Source: Pseudoflavonifractor_A sp022772585 (lineage in GTDB: Bacteria > Bacillota > Clostridia > Oscillospirales > Oscillospiraceae). Taken from it: 64,000 nucleotides of DNA. The translations under genes and the position numbers were made by a program. The DNA lies in assembly GCF_052065415.1 (NCBI RefSeq), contig NZ_JBQHUB010000007.1, positions 1 to 64,000 on the forward strand. Direction: 5' to 3'. This document shows, piece after piece, positions 43,306 through 55,100 of the stretch. Position 1 is the stretch's first letter. Every line of letters starts with the position of its first letter. The notes below the pieces were generated by a model that was not told the origin of the DNA, did not search any database, and was given only the letters and a program-made list of their open reading frames with translations.

Positions 43306-45822
43306 TTAGAATTTTTGAATGGGAATAGGATAACCGTCGCTATACTCTCTTATCGTCTTACCACCATTGGCAACGATGGTATTCTCGTTGCAGTAGAGGA
43401 TCTTACGATAGCCAAAGGCATCCAGTTTTCCAAGGTTTTTGTACAGAGTAAAGTTTGCGGCAGTGTCACCGTCAAAAATACAGACAACGCCTTTGGCGAA
43501 GAGATAGGGGCAATGGACAACCGCATAATAAAACTCTTCGTAATTTAAGAGGATGCCATTGTAGACAATCTCATTAGCCAGACGGCTTGGAACAATAAAT
43601 GCACCGATATTGTTTTGATAAGCCTTTTCTGCAATCACAACAACTTCTTCGGTGCTGCAAGGTCCTGTTGATGGTCTGCTGATAATCATTTCATTAAAGG
43701 ACCCCATATTTCGCCCCAAGCGTGGAGCCGGAGGTGCAGCTGGAAGTTTAATCTCAGGATCAGTTCGCAGCTTGTAAGTATCATCACTCGTGATGCGGCC
43801 TTCCGGATCTGCTGGACAGCCGTTGCATACTTCCCGTGAAAGCGGGAAAAGGTGTCTGAAAACACGTCCCCAACACAATGCTTTAGGAGAGGACACAAGC
43901 TCACTCATGATTCTATATCCAACCATTTGTGCTTCATATTCTCTGGCACGGGGTTCTGTCAGTGCAGCTGCGAGGCTGTCATCATCGCTGAGAATATCGG
44001 GTTGTAGCAACTTAACCGTAACCGTGTAATATTTTTTGGGCGGAATCGATTTCTTGTCGAACACATAGTTTGCATCCAGAAGGTCAATAAACCCAGTCCG
44101 ATACAGGAATAGGAGCAGATTGACATTCCATGCAACATTCCGGTTTCCTGCATACTCGGCCTCCTCGTCTGTCATCGTGGGCGGAGTAGCAGAGGTATTC
44201 AGAACGCACTCGTCAGAATCAACCATTGCTGCCGGGTTAGAAAGCAGTGCTTTCCAACGAATAACAGCTCGTTCAACCGTGAGAACTCTTTTGCTGACCA
44301 GCCCCAATGCCCTACGCACATCACCATCGCTGTCATATCTACTTTGGTAAGGGATAAACAGGCTGAGCGATGGAAGTCTATCACGACCGCCACGCCCTAC
44401 CTCCTGATAAAATCTGCTTAAATTTTCAGGACAGCAAGCGTGAATAATTGTTCTGACATCAGGTTTATCAACACCAATACCAAAGGCAGAGGTGGCAATC
44501 ACAACATCAAAGTCGTGATTTTTCCAGCCGGTTAATATGGTGTTTCGGTCTATTTCCTTGGTTTCTCCAGTGAAAACGGGGATATTTTTGTATCCAAATT
44601 CACGAAGCTTTTTTTGCAGTTCCTTAGCTTCCCTTGGTTCAAGCACATAGACAACCATTGGCTTTGGAAGCAATTTGATGGCTTCGATAGTCTTATCAAC
44701 TTGTTCTTTTCGAGACTTTGCAGAGTGGAAATAGAATCGTGGCTCCTGGCGAAGTGCATCGCAACGAACCTGAGCATTTTTTCCGTTTGAACCAAACAGT
44801 GCAAACAAGGTATCAACTACATCATCAGACAGCGTAGCCGAAAGCAGAAAAGTACGGATAAACTCTTCTGATTCATACTTCCACTTCTTCAAAAGTATAG
44901 AGAAAATCTGAAAGTCAGGTCTAAAAAATACGCCCCAATCTGGAACGACATGGGCTTCATCAACCACAACATTGGCTAAATAGTGGTCTTTTGCAGCATT
45001 ATCCAGTATGCGGTGAAGCTCCGAGTTTTTGAGGATTGCTTCAGGCGAAGTAAAAAGAATACGGGCTTTTCTTCCTTTCAGAGATTGGATGATTTTAGCC
45101 CTTTCAAGCTCGGACTGCTCACCCCGATAACAATAAATCTCCGTTCCGTTTGTCAAGTTTTGCTGCGCTGCATAGTACTGGTCTAAGGCCAACGCTACAG
45201 TGGGCACAATTACAACAGTCAATCCATCAGAAGAGCTTGCCAACAGTTGCGTGACCAGGCTCTTACCGCCGCCGGTAGGAAGGGAAATAAGAAGCGTATG
45301 CCCATTGGGTAAATTCAAAGCGGTATGAACGGCTACCTTTTGCTCAAAGCTTTTATAGGCGTTAAAGCCAGTATGTGTTGCCAGTATCGCGTCCCCAGAA
45401 GATTCAGTTTCAAACTCAATACCATCGTCATGGCGAAGAGCATACACATCTTTGATATATTGATGGGGTGCAAGCCATTCAGGAATATGGTGTAAGCAAG
45501 ACACTTGCAGGTCGTTTTCACACACAAGATCGAACTCTGCACCGTACTCTTTTACAACCGCATAAAGTTTTTCAGTAAGCTTAACGCGACCAAGAACTAA
45601 GATAAGGTCACGAATATTTAGGCATATATCCTTTGCTGATGCTTCTTCTCGTTTGAACTGAACGACACGTCGGATAAATCCAATTACATAGCGTGACCTT
45701 GCTGCCTCCTGCATTTTCAAAGAATCAGATGTATCGACAAGATTTTTCTCTAATTCCGCAATGGCACTTTGGGACTTCATGGCCCCCACTATGTATTGCT
45801 GTAATACTTCTTTACTATCCAT
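43306..45822 (-). CDS. RecQ-like DEAH-box helicase, DpdF-like
   Basis: The 838 residues contain a superfamily 2 helicase core: LPTGGGKS (181-188), VVDEAH (286-291), ATSAFGIGVDKPDVR and QEVGRGGRD. The arrangement is that of RecQ, without an evident RQC zinc site or HRDC domain. About 150 residues precede the core and 300 follow it. The start overlaps the SNF2 gene stop by eight bases. Size and order match DpdF. Confidence 0.75.
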   Translation of the reverse strand: MDSKEVLQQYIVGAMKSQSAIAELEKNLVDTSDSLKMQEAARSRYVIGFIRRVVQFKREEASAKDICLNIRDLILVLGRVKLTEKLYAVVKEYGAEFDLVCENDLQVSCLHHIPEWLAPHQYIKDVYALRHDDGIEFETESSGDAILATHTGFNAYKSFEQKVAVHTALNLPNGHTLLISLPTGGGKSLVTQLLASSSDGLTVVIVPTVALALDQYYAAQQNLTNGTEIYCYRGEQSELERAKIIQSLKGRKARILFTSPEAILKNSELHRILDNAAKDHYLANVVVDEAHVVPDWGVFFRPDFQIFSILLKKWKYESEEFIRTFLLSATLSDDVVDTLFALFGSNGKNAQVRCDALRQEPRFYFHSAKSRKEQVDKTIEAIKLLPKPMVVYVLEPREAKELQKKLREFGYKNIPVFTGETKEIDRNTILTGWKNHDFDVVIATSAFGIGVDKPDVRTIIHACCPENLSRFYQEVGRGGRDRLPSLSLFIPYQSRYDSDGDVRRALGLVSKRVLTVERAVIRWKALLSNPAAMVDSDECVLNTSATPPTMTDEEAEYAGNRNVAWNVNLLLFLYRTGFIDLLDANYVFDKKSIPPKKYYTVTVKLLQPDILSDDDSLAAALTEPRAREYEAQMVGYRIMSELVSSPKALCWGRVFRHLFPLSREVCNGCPADPEGRITSDDTYKLRTDPEIKLPAAPPAPRLGRNMGSFNEMIISRPSTGPCSTEEVVVIAEKAYQNNIGAFIVPSRLANEIVYNGILLNYEEFYYAVVHCPYLFAKGVVCIFDGDTAANFTLYKNLGKLDAFGYRKILYCNENTIVANGGKTIREYSDGYPIPIQKF

Positions 45823-48800
45823 TACTTCTCACCCTCAAGAAACAGACTGCATCCAGCTCTGGCTTCGCATTTTTGAGTGCTCGAAGCGTCACATCGAATA
45901 AATGTGCCCTTTCATCAACACCAGACATATCCCGTTCAAAGTAGATGCATTCTGCTCTATATCCATTCAAAACACGCTGCATTTCTTTCTCAGCCGCTTC
46001 GAAATCAGAGCGTTTTTCAAGTCTGACGCAGGCCCGCTTGTAGGCTGCCGCAGAGGCTTTGTCAACTAAAGGCTCCCATAAGCTTGGAGGGTTTCGACTA
46101 ATAAAGCGCTCCAAGGGAGAAATTGACATTTTTCCGCTGCCACGCCGCCCAAGGTGACTGGCATTATTGGGTTGCAGTTTAAGCAAAGTATTGAGGACTT
46201 GCTTTTCAGGGACTTCTTTACTCCTTGTCGTTAATGGTACAGTAACAAGAATCTGCTTGAGCGGAAGATACATCCTATATTGTGCCAGTGTCTGTAGCGT
46301 CATTCCATTTTCAAGCAACTCATCAAGTTCCGGTACGATATTATAAATAAATACGAGTCCATCATAATTGTATGTAGAAATTGTTTCAATGCCAGTGCAT
46401 CTGCCTCTGTTACAGCCCACTGCGTTTGAAATGATAGAATCGTAAACAGGGTCGCCCGGCGCAAAGAACAGAATATCTTCTCGAGTGGCTGCGGTTTGAC
46501 GATCAAAAGAACCAAGAATTTTTCCTTCTCTTCGCATAATGGACGTACTGCTGTATTTATGCCAATCAGGTGGAATAAACAGGGACTGTCTTGCCGCATT
46601 TACGCTGAAAGTGCTTTCTCTAAACTCAATCAAGCCGGAACTGGTGGGCCTCTCCGGGGAGAGGCCGGCCTGTTTGCCCCACCCCATCATAGCTGTGGCA
46701 AATAGGTTGTCATCTTCTGATGCGTAGATGCCCAGAACATTATCAATCCCCTGGGACAATGGACGATATAAGGTGGCTCCGAGGTCGAAATCCTGCTCGT
46801 CCTCAACGCTCTCCCGCATTTCCTCTGCTTGGTCCAGAATATCATCAAATGCATTTGTAAGGCCGGTATAGTAGTCATCAAGCAGAGCTTCAACAATCAA
46901 TTGGTTCAGTTCCCCCGTGATGATTTCAAGTCCACTCAGAGACTGTTCAAACAGTTTCATGCCGTCTTTCCAAATATGAAAAAGTTGCTCCTCAACAGAA
47001 GTATCTGCATAAAGTACAACAGACACAACATCCTTGTTGGGGTCGCGTCCAAGCCTGTCTAAGCGACCGATACGCTGTTCGAGTGCGTTGGCATTCCACG
47101 GCAAATCAAGATGAATAATCTGAGCCGCGTTCTGAAAGTTTCGGCCTTCACCACCAGTTTCGTCACAGATAATTACACGACATGCAGGATCGTTCTGGAA
47201 AGCATATACGCTATCTTCTAGTTCGTCACGCCCCATGTGCTGTCCAAAAGCCACCGCATAAATTCCCGTAGCGGTATATCTTTCGTTGAACAGTTTCAAG
47301 AACTGAACAAGCGTAGCGTTATGTGCCGTGAATACTACCATTTTGCAATTTTCATCGTCCAAGATATCTGTCTCCTGGTCAATGTAATTCATTGCAGTCA
47401 TTAAGCGCCCTTTGATTAAATCAGGATCTTCATCAAGCGCGACATTTACTAAGCTGTGCTCGTTTTCCGCTTGACGTCTCCAAGCAGCTGCGCTGTCTAG
47501 CAATATCCCGTCATCAATTCTGAGCTTATGGAGGGCATCTTCAAAGGCCCACGGGCTGCTGAACAAAGCAGAAAGAAGAGGAATTGCTGTTTCATTCACA
47601 TATTCTTCGTCATTTTCACCGTTATCAGCAAGGTAGGCAAGGGTATTCTGAATGGCCCCTATCTCATTATAGTTTTCGTTAAGAGATAGGGGCGAGTACG
47701 GAATAGCACGCAAAGTACGTTGAGCCATCCTTTCAGAAATCAGCTGACGACGATTACGGATTACTCTTCGTTCGATTCTATAATTCTCGCAAATATATGC
47801 CAGCGCCTGCTTGACCTTGGACAGCCCCTTATCTTCTGAACTAAGGTCAATTTCCTTAACCATCTTCTCAAAGGCTGCGTCTTCAAGTGTTTCTACAATA
47901 TTGTTCAAATCGTCCAAGACAATTTCTGTGTACTCATCGTAACGCTCCAAATATCCTAAAAGAAGATTGGCAGACTTCTGGATACGTTTTTGCCGCTTTA
48001 CCATCCAGGAAAAGCGTTCAGCAGACATAGTCTCATACTGCTCGGGGCTAAGTAGTGCAAGCAGGCGGCGGTATTCTTCATTCCTATCTTGGATAGGGGT
48101 TGCAGACAAAAGCAGAATGTGTGTAGCTCGCCTGCTAAGATTTTGCACTCGGCTGTACCAAGCATCGTTGGCCAGAAGCCTATGCGTTTCGTCAACAATG
48201 GCGAGATCCCAGTGCATAGAAAAAACCAACAGTGACTGACTAATGTCTTCCATAGGAAGCAAACAAATACTGGAACGTGGCGAAGCAACAGCAGCATCGA
48301 GGCCATATTTATAATGCAGTTCATTCTGCCACTGGCTTACCAATGCGCTGGGCACAATAATGAGTACTCGGAGGTTTTGGTTTTCACTTGCCAGAATGCT
48401 GAGAATAGAACACGCTTCGACGGTCTTACCCAAGCCAACTTCATCAGCCAGCATATAGCGGACAGGCGTGGTTTCAAAGCAGCGAGCCACAGTGCTTATC
48501 TGGTGTGGGAGCAGAAAAGCACGGCAACCGGCAAGCACACGGAAACCATAGGTAGCGTTATTCACAAGGTGAAGATTCTTGCTTACCTTGAGATGATTGA
48601 TGAACCATGTAGGGTGCTGGAACTCATAGGCCCGGAGTTGCTTGTCAGGGGCAAAGTTCATCTGCGAGTAATCAAACTTAAGTTCTGTTTCGCACTCTTT
48701 GACATGCTTTCCGTTTGGAAGTTTAATCCAATACCAAAAGGGTTCGTCCTCGGAATAGGGTTCAGAGACACGAGACACGATTGTGCCTCGCCCCCAACGT

Positions 48801-49039
48801 CCTTCAACAACACCACCTGGACAGGCTTCGCAGCGTGTCACCGCTTGAGCAAAAAACACATTGTGCTGAAATAAATCCCCATAGTATTGCCTGCTTCCCA
48901 ACAGATCATGCATTTCGACCTTGACTGCATCGGCAATCTCGTTATACTCGACAAGCTGAGCAAGGACATAAAACCTGGGATGATCTCTGTCACCTTCTTC
49001 AACAACGATAGGACAGCGATAGTAACATCCTACCAACAT
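45815..49039 (-). CDS. SNF2-type helicase, DpdE-like
   Basis: The 1074-residue protein has a SNF2/RapA-type motor: ADEVGLGKT (Lys206), VDETH (282-286), SATPIQDRNEEY and GRNFQNAAQIIHLDLPWNANALEQRIGRLDR split over motifs V-VI. The first 150 residues may be a DNA-binding region, with CEACPGG. The C-terminal 300 residues are unassigned; I see no clear phospholipase D HxKxxxxD site. It matches DpdE in layout. A 160-base gap separates it from the upstream nuclease gene and holds a TATAAT-like -10 (49101-49106, minus) and a short hairpin. Confidence 0.75.
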   Translation of the reverse strand: MLVGCYYRCPIVVEEGDRDHPRFYVLAQLVEYNEIADAVKVEMHDLLGSRQYYGDLFQHNVFFAQAVTRCEACPGGVVEGRWGRGTIVSRVSEPYSEDEPFWYWIKLPNGKHVKECETELKFDYSQMNFAPDKQLRAYEFQHPTWFINHLKVSKNLHLVNNATYGFRVLAGCRAFLLPHQISTVARCFETTPVRYMLADEVGLGKTVEACSILSILASENQNLRVLIIVPSALVSQWQNELHYKYGLDAAVASPRSSICLLPMEDISQSLLVFSMHWDLAIVDETHRLLANDAWYSRVQNLSRRATHILLLSATPIQDRNEEYRRLLALLSPEQYETMSAERFSWMVKRQKRIQKSANLLLGYLERYDEYTEIVLDDLNNIVETLEDAAFEKMVKEIDLSSEDKGLSKVKQALAYICENYRIERRVIRNRRQLISERMAQRTLRAIPYSPLSLNENYNEIGAIQNTLAYLADNGENDEEYVNETAIPLLSALFSSPWAFEDALHKLRIDDGILLDSAAAWRRQAENEHSLVNVALDEDPDLIKGRLMTAMNYIDQETDILDDENCKMVVFTAHNATLVQFLKLFNERYTATGIYAVAFGQHMGRDELEDSVYAFQNDPACRVIICDETGGEGRNFQNAAQIIHLDLPWNANALEQRIGRLDRLGRDPNKDVVSVVLYADTSVEEQLFHIWKDGMKLFEQSLSGLEIITGELNQLIVEALLDDYYTGLTNAFDDILDQAEEMRESVEDEQDFDLGATLYRPLSQGIDNVLGIYASEDDNLFATAMMGWGKQAGLSPERPTSSGLIEFRESTFSVNAARQSLFIPPDWHKYSSTSIMRREGKILGSFDRQTAATREDILFFAPGDPVYDSIISNAVGCNRGRCTGIETISTYNYDGLVFIYNIVPELDELLENGMTLQTLAQYRMYLPLKQILVTVPLTTRSKEVPEKQVLNTLLKLQPNNASHLGRRGSGKMSISPLERFISRNPPSLWEPLVDKASAAAYKRACVRLEKRSDFEAAEKEMQRVLNGYRAECIYFERDMSGVDERAHLFDVTLRALKNAKPELDAVCFLRVRSNG

Positions 49040-49199
49040 ACGCAGCTCTCCTTTCCCAGCTTAAGCAAGAAACTAATGCTGCATTGTAGCTTCTTGCGGT
49101 ATTATAGGACTTTCAAATGTGTGTTTGATGTGCCTTTGTTCTTCCAAAAACTAAGCTTAGTCTGAACTTAAAAGCAGCGAGAGTTTTGATGCTGTTTCT

Positions 49200-52100
49200 T
49201 CAAGGTTCATCTCTGGAACTGGACATGCTAATTTCGCTACGCAGGAAAGATTCCATGCAGTTTCCTCTGTGAACACAATAGGTACACCAGTCAGAAGAAA
49301 TGGCAGCTTTGTCTTCTCCACAAGTTTGGTTGAGATACTCTTTGGCTTCACCACGGAGGGAATCAGCCAACGCCTGGTTGTCTGGCTTGGGTAACTTATG
49401 GAGAGAATAGATTTTTTTCCATCCTTCTCGCTTAGTGAGTGCTTCAAACTGGCCGTAAGGATTTTTCTTTTCCACCTCGGAAATATCAATAGAAAACAAA
49501 GCGGCTCCAAATAGCTTTCGCATCTGCATATGTGAAGGCACATAGGGCATCACAGTTGTCCCATAACCATTTGTGATAACTTCATGGACAAGATAGTTTT
49601 TGGCTCTTAGTTTAAGGTCAATAATCTCTGTTCGTTTCCAAAACTTAAAGTACGGTTCCAGTTTTTGCGTTTCCTGATCCATAATTTGGGACAAATATTT
49701 CATTGCGTCAGCGCGGTTTTGCTTTCCAATTCTCTTCCATACCGCTTCAATCAGCAAATTCTCGAAATACTTTTGATACAGGAAGTTTCCTTGTACCACA
49801 GGACCATCTTCCATTACATAATCCAGGAAAAAGCGATAAGGACACAAAAACATGTCCATCATCTGGTAACGGTCATATTTAACACCCTTGGTAATTTCTT
49901 TTCCAACAGATATAGAAAATGGTGTAGATTTATGAACACTCTCTACTAACTCGGCCTTGGGAGCCAATCCCAGAATAGCCAACAGAGCATAAGGCTCGGT
50001 TGTTTCGTCACCGTATTGCTTAACATAGCTGAGGCGAACATCACACCGGTTGTAGCACAGCCCGTAGAATAGAGCATACCTCAGAAAATTGCTGCGTTCA
50101 CCCAAGGAGGTGTAGTACACTTGGAACTGTAGGTCAATGGGTGAATAAGCCGCATGAATAAATTCATCCGTAAGGGGCCACGGGAGCTGATCGTTGACGG
50201 TCATATTCATGTCACGATCTGATACGCAAGCAAAATGGTAGACCTTGCGCTGTTCCTTCTCAAATTGCCGTTTACTTTGCAGGATATCGCCATCAATCTG
50301 CTCGAAATTCTTTACAATCCAGTCTACACCCTGGTCTTCGTCATTTTTCTGCTTCAGATAGTAATATAGACCCTGTTGCAAGTCTCTGAATGTGCCAGAG
50401 AAAGTAGAGTTTTCCGGCTTGATTTTATCCAACCGCAGCTGTAAAGCCGTAATCAAGGCTCGTTCCTGCTCATTAGCCAGAGCCAATTCACGCTGCTTAA
50501 GGAACTCTTCAAGGTTGTGGAAATGCTTACCGAAGTTGATGAAGTCCTCACGAGAATTGTCCACGGCAAACAGATAGGTTGCAATCTCGTTAATCTCCTC
50601 AATCGCTCGGATGAGCGCAAGTATGTCTTTCTTAGTGACTTTATACTTGCTGTAAACAGACAGATTTTTAAGTTCGGAGAGCGCATCCGTACCTGGTGTT
50701 GCAGCCAGCTTATCATAGTTTTTGGCATAGCCCTCAACGATTTCGCTTTGAAATTCCTCGTATGTTGTCACATTCTCAAAGAGAATTGCGACATTATAGA
50801 AAGTCCGAAGCAGCACTTCACCGGGAGCCACACTTAGGATGTTGGAAGACAAGCACTCTTTGATGGCATTAACATCGAAGATGATATGTCGGTTCTCATA
50901 ATCCCATAGACGGTAGATTGCAGAAAAAAACTGTCCGATGGGATAAGAAAGAAAGTGCCGATCTTTGGCATATTCGGGATAGTAAATTTTGAGCAAGGTA
51001 TGTACATCCCTATTGGCCGTGTATACTTGCTCGTCCAAATGCCTGAGAACAGCAGCATTACTCCACACATTATTGCCTCTCTCCATGACGCTACGAGAGT
51101 CAGAATAGCTCTGGATAGCGGCATCAAAGTGGTTGGAGACAAAATGTGCATATTCGGTAATGTTTGCAAACTCCATAAGCTGAATACTCTCGTACAGCTT
51201 ATACCATTTTCTAAGCAACGGGCTGCCTACTGCATTTCTATCTTCGCAAATTTCACCTAAGGCGCAGGCCAGAGCGTTGCTTGGATTTTGCATTGTGGGC
51301 AGCTCATATTCACGAACAACGGTGTCATGGTGAATTGGAACTTCAAAGCACCCATAGATTTCATTCCAAGAGGAATAAATCTTAGAGTATTTTTTTTGAT
51401 AGTTGAACAGGAAGATGATGGTCATTCCCATCTTTTCCATAGCAAGCAAAAGGCGGAGCTGTACCGGTGTGAACTGATGTACGCCGTGAACCACGATACT
51501 ATTAAAAGGCTGCTCTTGGGTGACTCTCACAGCCCTTTCGCAGCGTTTTACTTCCTGCGGTGTTCCAGTACATTCGTCAACTTCCTTGTTCGCAAGAGCG
51601 ACAACGATTTCTTTGAGCTTTTCACGACAAGGGGTTTTAGGAAACTGGAAAATCGAACTTTTCTGCGCTTGTTTCAGCATATAAACAAACAGCTGCTGCT
51701 CTGTGTTGCCTTTGCTTCCATCAATCGCAGAGGCATTGATATCCAATTCTATGAATAAGCGGACAGCTTCCAGAAAATGGTTTTGGTTATGTTCCAATGC
51801 CATATGGAAAGGTTTTTGGATTTTTTTCCTATCTAATAGTTGTTTGAAAACCGAAGAGAAAGCGCTGTACTGCTGAATGCGAAGGCTGATATTATCCGTC
51901 CATTGCCGATACACTTCTTCATGATCGACCAGATCATTTAACGGACAAATCAATCCTTTGATTTTATCGCCGAGAACATCCTTAAGTCCATTTACAAGAG
52001 TTCGCGCACTGCAGAAATGAGGCAAGGCAGAAATTTCATCCCAGAAATCCGCTTTATCTAACTGATAGGGATCTTCGTATGTGTAGATCTTAAACGGCAT
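49200..52100 (-). CDS. AddB-like nuclease/inactive helicase with Fe-S cysteines
   Basis: The 966 residues lack Walker motifs but resemble AddB-type proteins: a long degenerate helicase region (IVVHGVHQFTPVQLRLL near 215 has the AddB look) and a C-terminal region where cysteines flank a presumed PD-(D/E)XK nuclease: LCPYRFFLDY near 750 and CTYCVHRGNC near 945, the AddB/Cas4 iron-staple spacing. An EIIDLKLRAKNY segment may be the catalytic ExK. It lies three bases after the NERD-UvrD gene, so the two probably form an AddAB-like complex. Confidence 0.65.
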   Translation of the reverse strand: MPFKIYTYEDPYQLDKADFWDEISALPHFCSARTLVNGLKDVLGDKIKGLICPLNDLVDHEEVYRQWTDNISLRIQQYSAFSSVFKQLLDRKKIQKPFHMALEHNQNHFLEAVRLFIELDINASAIDGSKGNTEQQLFVYMLKQAQKSSIFQFPKTPCREKLKEIVVALANKEVDECTGTPQEVKRCERAVRVTQEQPFNSIVVHGVHQFTPVQLRLLLAMEKMGMTIIFLFNYQKKYSKIYSSWNEIYGCFEVPIHHDTVVREYELPTMQNPSNALACALGEICEDRNAVGSPLLRKWYKLYESIQLMEFANITEYAHFVSNHFDAAIQSYSDSRSVMERGNNVWSNAAVLRHLDEQVYTANRDVHTLLKIYYPEYAKDRHFLSYPIGQFFSAIYRLWDYENRHIIFDVNAIKECLSSNILSVAPGEVLLRTFYNVAILFENVTTYEEFQSEIVEGYAKNYDKLAATPGTDALSELKNLSVYSKYKVTKKDILALIRAIEEINEIATYLFAVDNSREDFINFGKHFHNLEEFLKQRELALANEQERALITALQLRLDKIKPENSTFSGTFRDLQQGLYYYLKQKNDEDQGVDWIVKNFEQIDGDILQSKRQFEKEQRKVYHFACVSDRDMNMTVNDQLPWPLTDEFIHAAYSPIDLQFQVYYTSLGERSNFLRYALFYGLCYNRCDVRLSYVKQYGDETTEPYALLAILGLAPKAELVESVHKSTPFSISVGKEITKGVKYDRYQMMDMFLCPYRFFLDYVMEDGPVVQGNFLYQKYFENLLIEAVWKRIGKQNRADAMKYLSQIMDQETQKLEPYFKFWKRTEIIDLKLRAKNYLVHEVITNGYGTTVMPYVPSHMQMRKLFGAALFSIDISEVEKKNPYGQFEALTKREGWKKIYSLHKLPKPDNQALADSLRGEAKEYLNQTCGEDKAAISSDWCTYCVHRGNCMESFLRSEISMSSSRDEP

Positions 52101-52103
52101 TTC

Positions 52104-55100
52104 TTATACCTCCGTTTCTATGAGATTCTGCCAGGACAGATTCTGTTTGCCTTGGATTTCAATCCATGAAAACGAGCGAATTGCTCTTGTCATGGCAACA
52201 TAGAGAATTCGAGTTTCCTCACGGGCTTTTTCAGACTTTTCTATAATTTCGTCGTAGAAATCGTTTTGAATGGTCTCGCCTGAATTGCCTACACTCATAC
52301 TATATCCTATCCGATAACGGCCTTCGGACTTGGCGGTACTAATGTGGAGCTGCGTCCTCTTAATAAAGTTAATCGACGCAGAGCAGAAAGGCATGATTAC
52401 ATGACCATACTCAAGGCCCTTTGATTTATGTACCGTGATGCACTGAATGGCAGTATCGTCCTCATTGCTTGTCGGTGTCCGGCTGTCAACAGAGACTTGG
52501 GAGATGATACTATTGTAAAGATGTTCCTGTAGCGTGTTAATTGTAAGCCTGTCCACATTGCAAGCGTTGATAAGCTGCTCAAACAGCAAGTCCACATTCA
52601 GCTGATAGTAGTGCTGTTTCCAAGGATCATCGCTAAAGTGTTTCCAAGGTTCCAGGGTGCTGTATATTTTGCGAACGGCTTGCAGAATAGGTTGTGTCCT
52701 TAAACTCGCTACAATAGTTTCCCAAGTGTTGAATTTCTTATCAACTGTGTTGGCAAGCAATAGGTTCATATATCTAATCAGATAATTGACCTGTTCCTTT
52801 TCATCCACCTTAGCTCTCCACTTTCCAGTTCGGATCTTCATCCGAAGTTCATAGAGGTTGGATTTAGGAATATCCAAATTGAAAAAATTGGAGGTCACAA
52901 GATTATACAGATAATCAGCTTCATCAAAGTGAACCAAGGCGTTAACCAAAGTGAGCATATCCATGGCAGGCTGGGACATATACAAGTCACCACCTGTATT
53001 GGTATGTACGCTGATTCCCAAGCGGGCACAATCAGTACGAATCATATCAGCCTGCCAGTTTTCTCGCACCAAAATGGCAATGCTTTTTTCCTTTGCAGAG
53101 AGTTTTATACCGTGACTCTCTTCATACTGGATACGTCGCTGGATTCTTTTAATTTCCTCAACGAGAACAGGGATACGCATTTCCTCATTTGCAGCCGGAA
53201 GCCGCCGATAAAAACGATTTTTGGAGGACAAGTAATCTCCGTTGTAGTCCCTTGTGCCGATGAGCTTATCTTTGGCTGCATCGTAGGTAAGCAGTTCTTC
53301 ATCCATTTCTCCCCAAGCAGTGAAGGAACGGTCAAAGATATCCAGCAAGTGCTTGTCGGTGCGGTAGTTCCGCTGCAAAGAAAACTCCAACCACTTCTCG
53401 GGGGCGTTGTCAATGCCCAACTGGTCAAAGGCTTTTTCTTTTGCGCCACGGAAACGGTAAATACACTGCTTAATATCACCCACAAGAAACAGATTATAGT
53501 CAAGCAGCTGAGCTATTCGTAACAGGGATTCAATTTGAGAGTCATCGGTATCCTGAAACTCATCAACAAACATAAACTGTTGAGCATTCTTATCCGTTTT
53601 CAATTCTCTGATTCTACTTTCACTATCCGGCTTACTAATGAAACGGTTAAGAATAGACATCATGGAACTGAGATGGATTTTGTTGTTTTCCAAAAGTTCC
53701 TCGAAATATTCTCGTTCAACAGACGGAATTACGCTGGCCAGCAGCTCGTGCAGTTCCCCGTGGGATTCGTCATTCAAAAGAGTTCCAAAGTCTTGGGGTT
53801 CAATATCCTGGATATCGACACTCTTATTGTGCAGCTTCCCAATGAAGTCAAGGATACTCTCTCGGATAGCATAAACAGGCATGCCAAGTTTGTCTGTATA
53901 ATTCTTTCCGTATTCGATTTCTTTTTGATGGATATACGCATCAAGTAAATCAGAAATCTTCTTACGGCGGTAAAATTCGCTGGAGGTTATACCTAAGTCA
54001 ATCCCATAGCCAAAAGAAGTTCCCATTTGAGCAATTAGATTCTTTGCATAGGAATGAATGGTACTAATCTGCATGTGGTCGATTCTGGAGATCATCTCCA
54101 AGTAGTCCGGGTTAGAGGTCAGGAGATAACAATTTCTAAAGTATGTTTTGAGCTTTTCTTCCATTTGATCCGCAGCTTCATTTGTGAATGTAATCATCAC
54201 AATGCGGTCAGCCATTTTTTGCAGAGGGGCATTTTGCGTGTAGCAAATAAAACCAATACGGGAAATCATGGTGTAGGTTTTTCCGGTACCAGCACCAGCG
54301 CGAATCACAATATTTTTTTCCGGCGAAGCGTGCTCAACTTCATACTGCTCAAAATTAAACTGGCTCTGCTCACTTAGCTTCTTGAGAATAAGCTTTTGGG
54401 CAGGGCTATATTGACCATTTGAAATCACAAAGGAATTTGTATTATTGTCGAAAGGATCGCTCAATACGCTCATAGAGCAATGGAAGCCCATGAGCATATC
54501 ATCAACAGAAGTCACCGAGGGAGTATGGCTTTTTTCCTCATCAAATGCAATTTCAATGTTTTCACGATTCCGTACTAACCCCCTTTGTGTAAGTGCTATA
54601 TCAAGAGCATTAAGCACGGACATCATCTGCGATTTCTTAGAGAAAACACAATATAGTTTGCATCCATGCAGATACTGAGCGGTCATATCGTTGATGATAT
54701 TGCCATGCAAGCCATCGGATTCATCGAAATAATAGAATCGAGAATAATCGTGTTGATGGTAGACTGAGGACAGTTCTTTTTCTACTTCAGATTCACCATC
54801 TTCATCTATGTTGATATCAGTTTCGTATAAATTACGAACTTCCAACATAGTTCTTCGATCAAAAGGATCTCTATTCCAGTTACTTACTTCCCGGAGAGCC
54901 TGGTCTAATTTATTAAAAAATGCTGTGTTGTCAACCAAGTCCTCCTTGAGAATGGTGAACTTCTCTTCCATGACTACATCCAGACGATGGGATCTAAAAA
55001 ATGCCCTGGAGACTTGAGGTAAACAAACCATTTGGTATACAAGAGGAAATTTGCCGATGGTTTTCCGAAGGTGCCGTTCAATAGAAAAACGGTATCCGCG

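Noticed and set aside
36448..45822. Classical DndFGH restriction module
   Set aside because: Sizes, order and motifs (RecQ-like and SNF2 helicases) do not match DndF, DndG and DndH.
45815..49039. DISARM or type I restriction assignment for the SNF2 gene
   Set aside because: No DrmB/DrmC, HsdM or HsdS partners are present; order and partners fit DpdE-H better.
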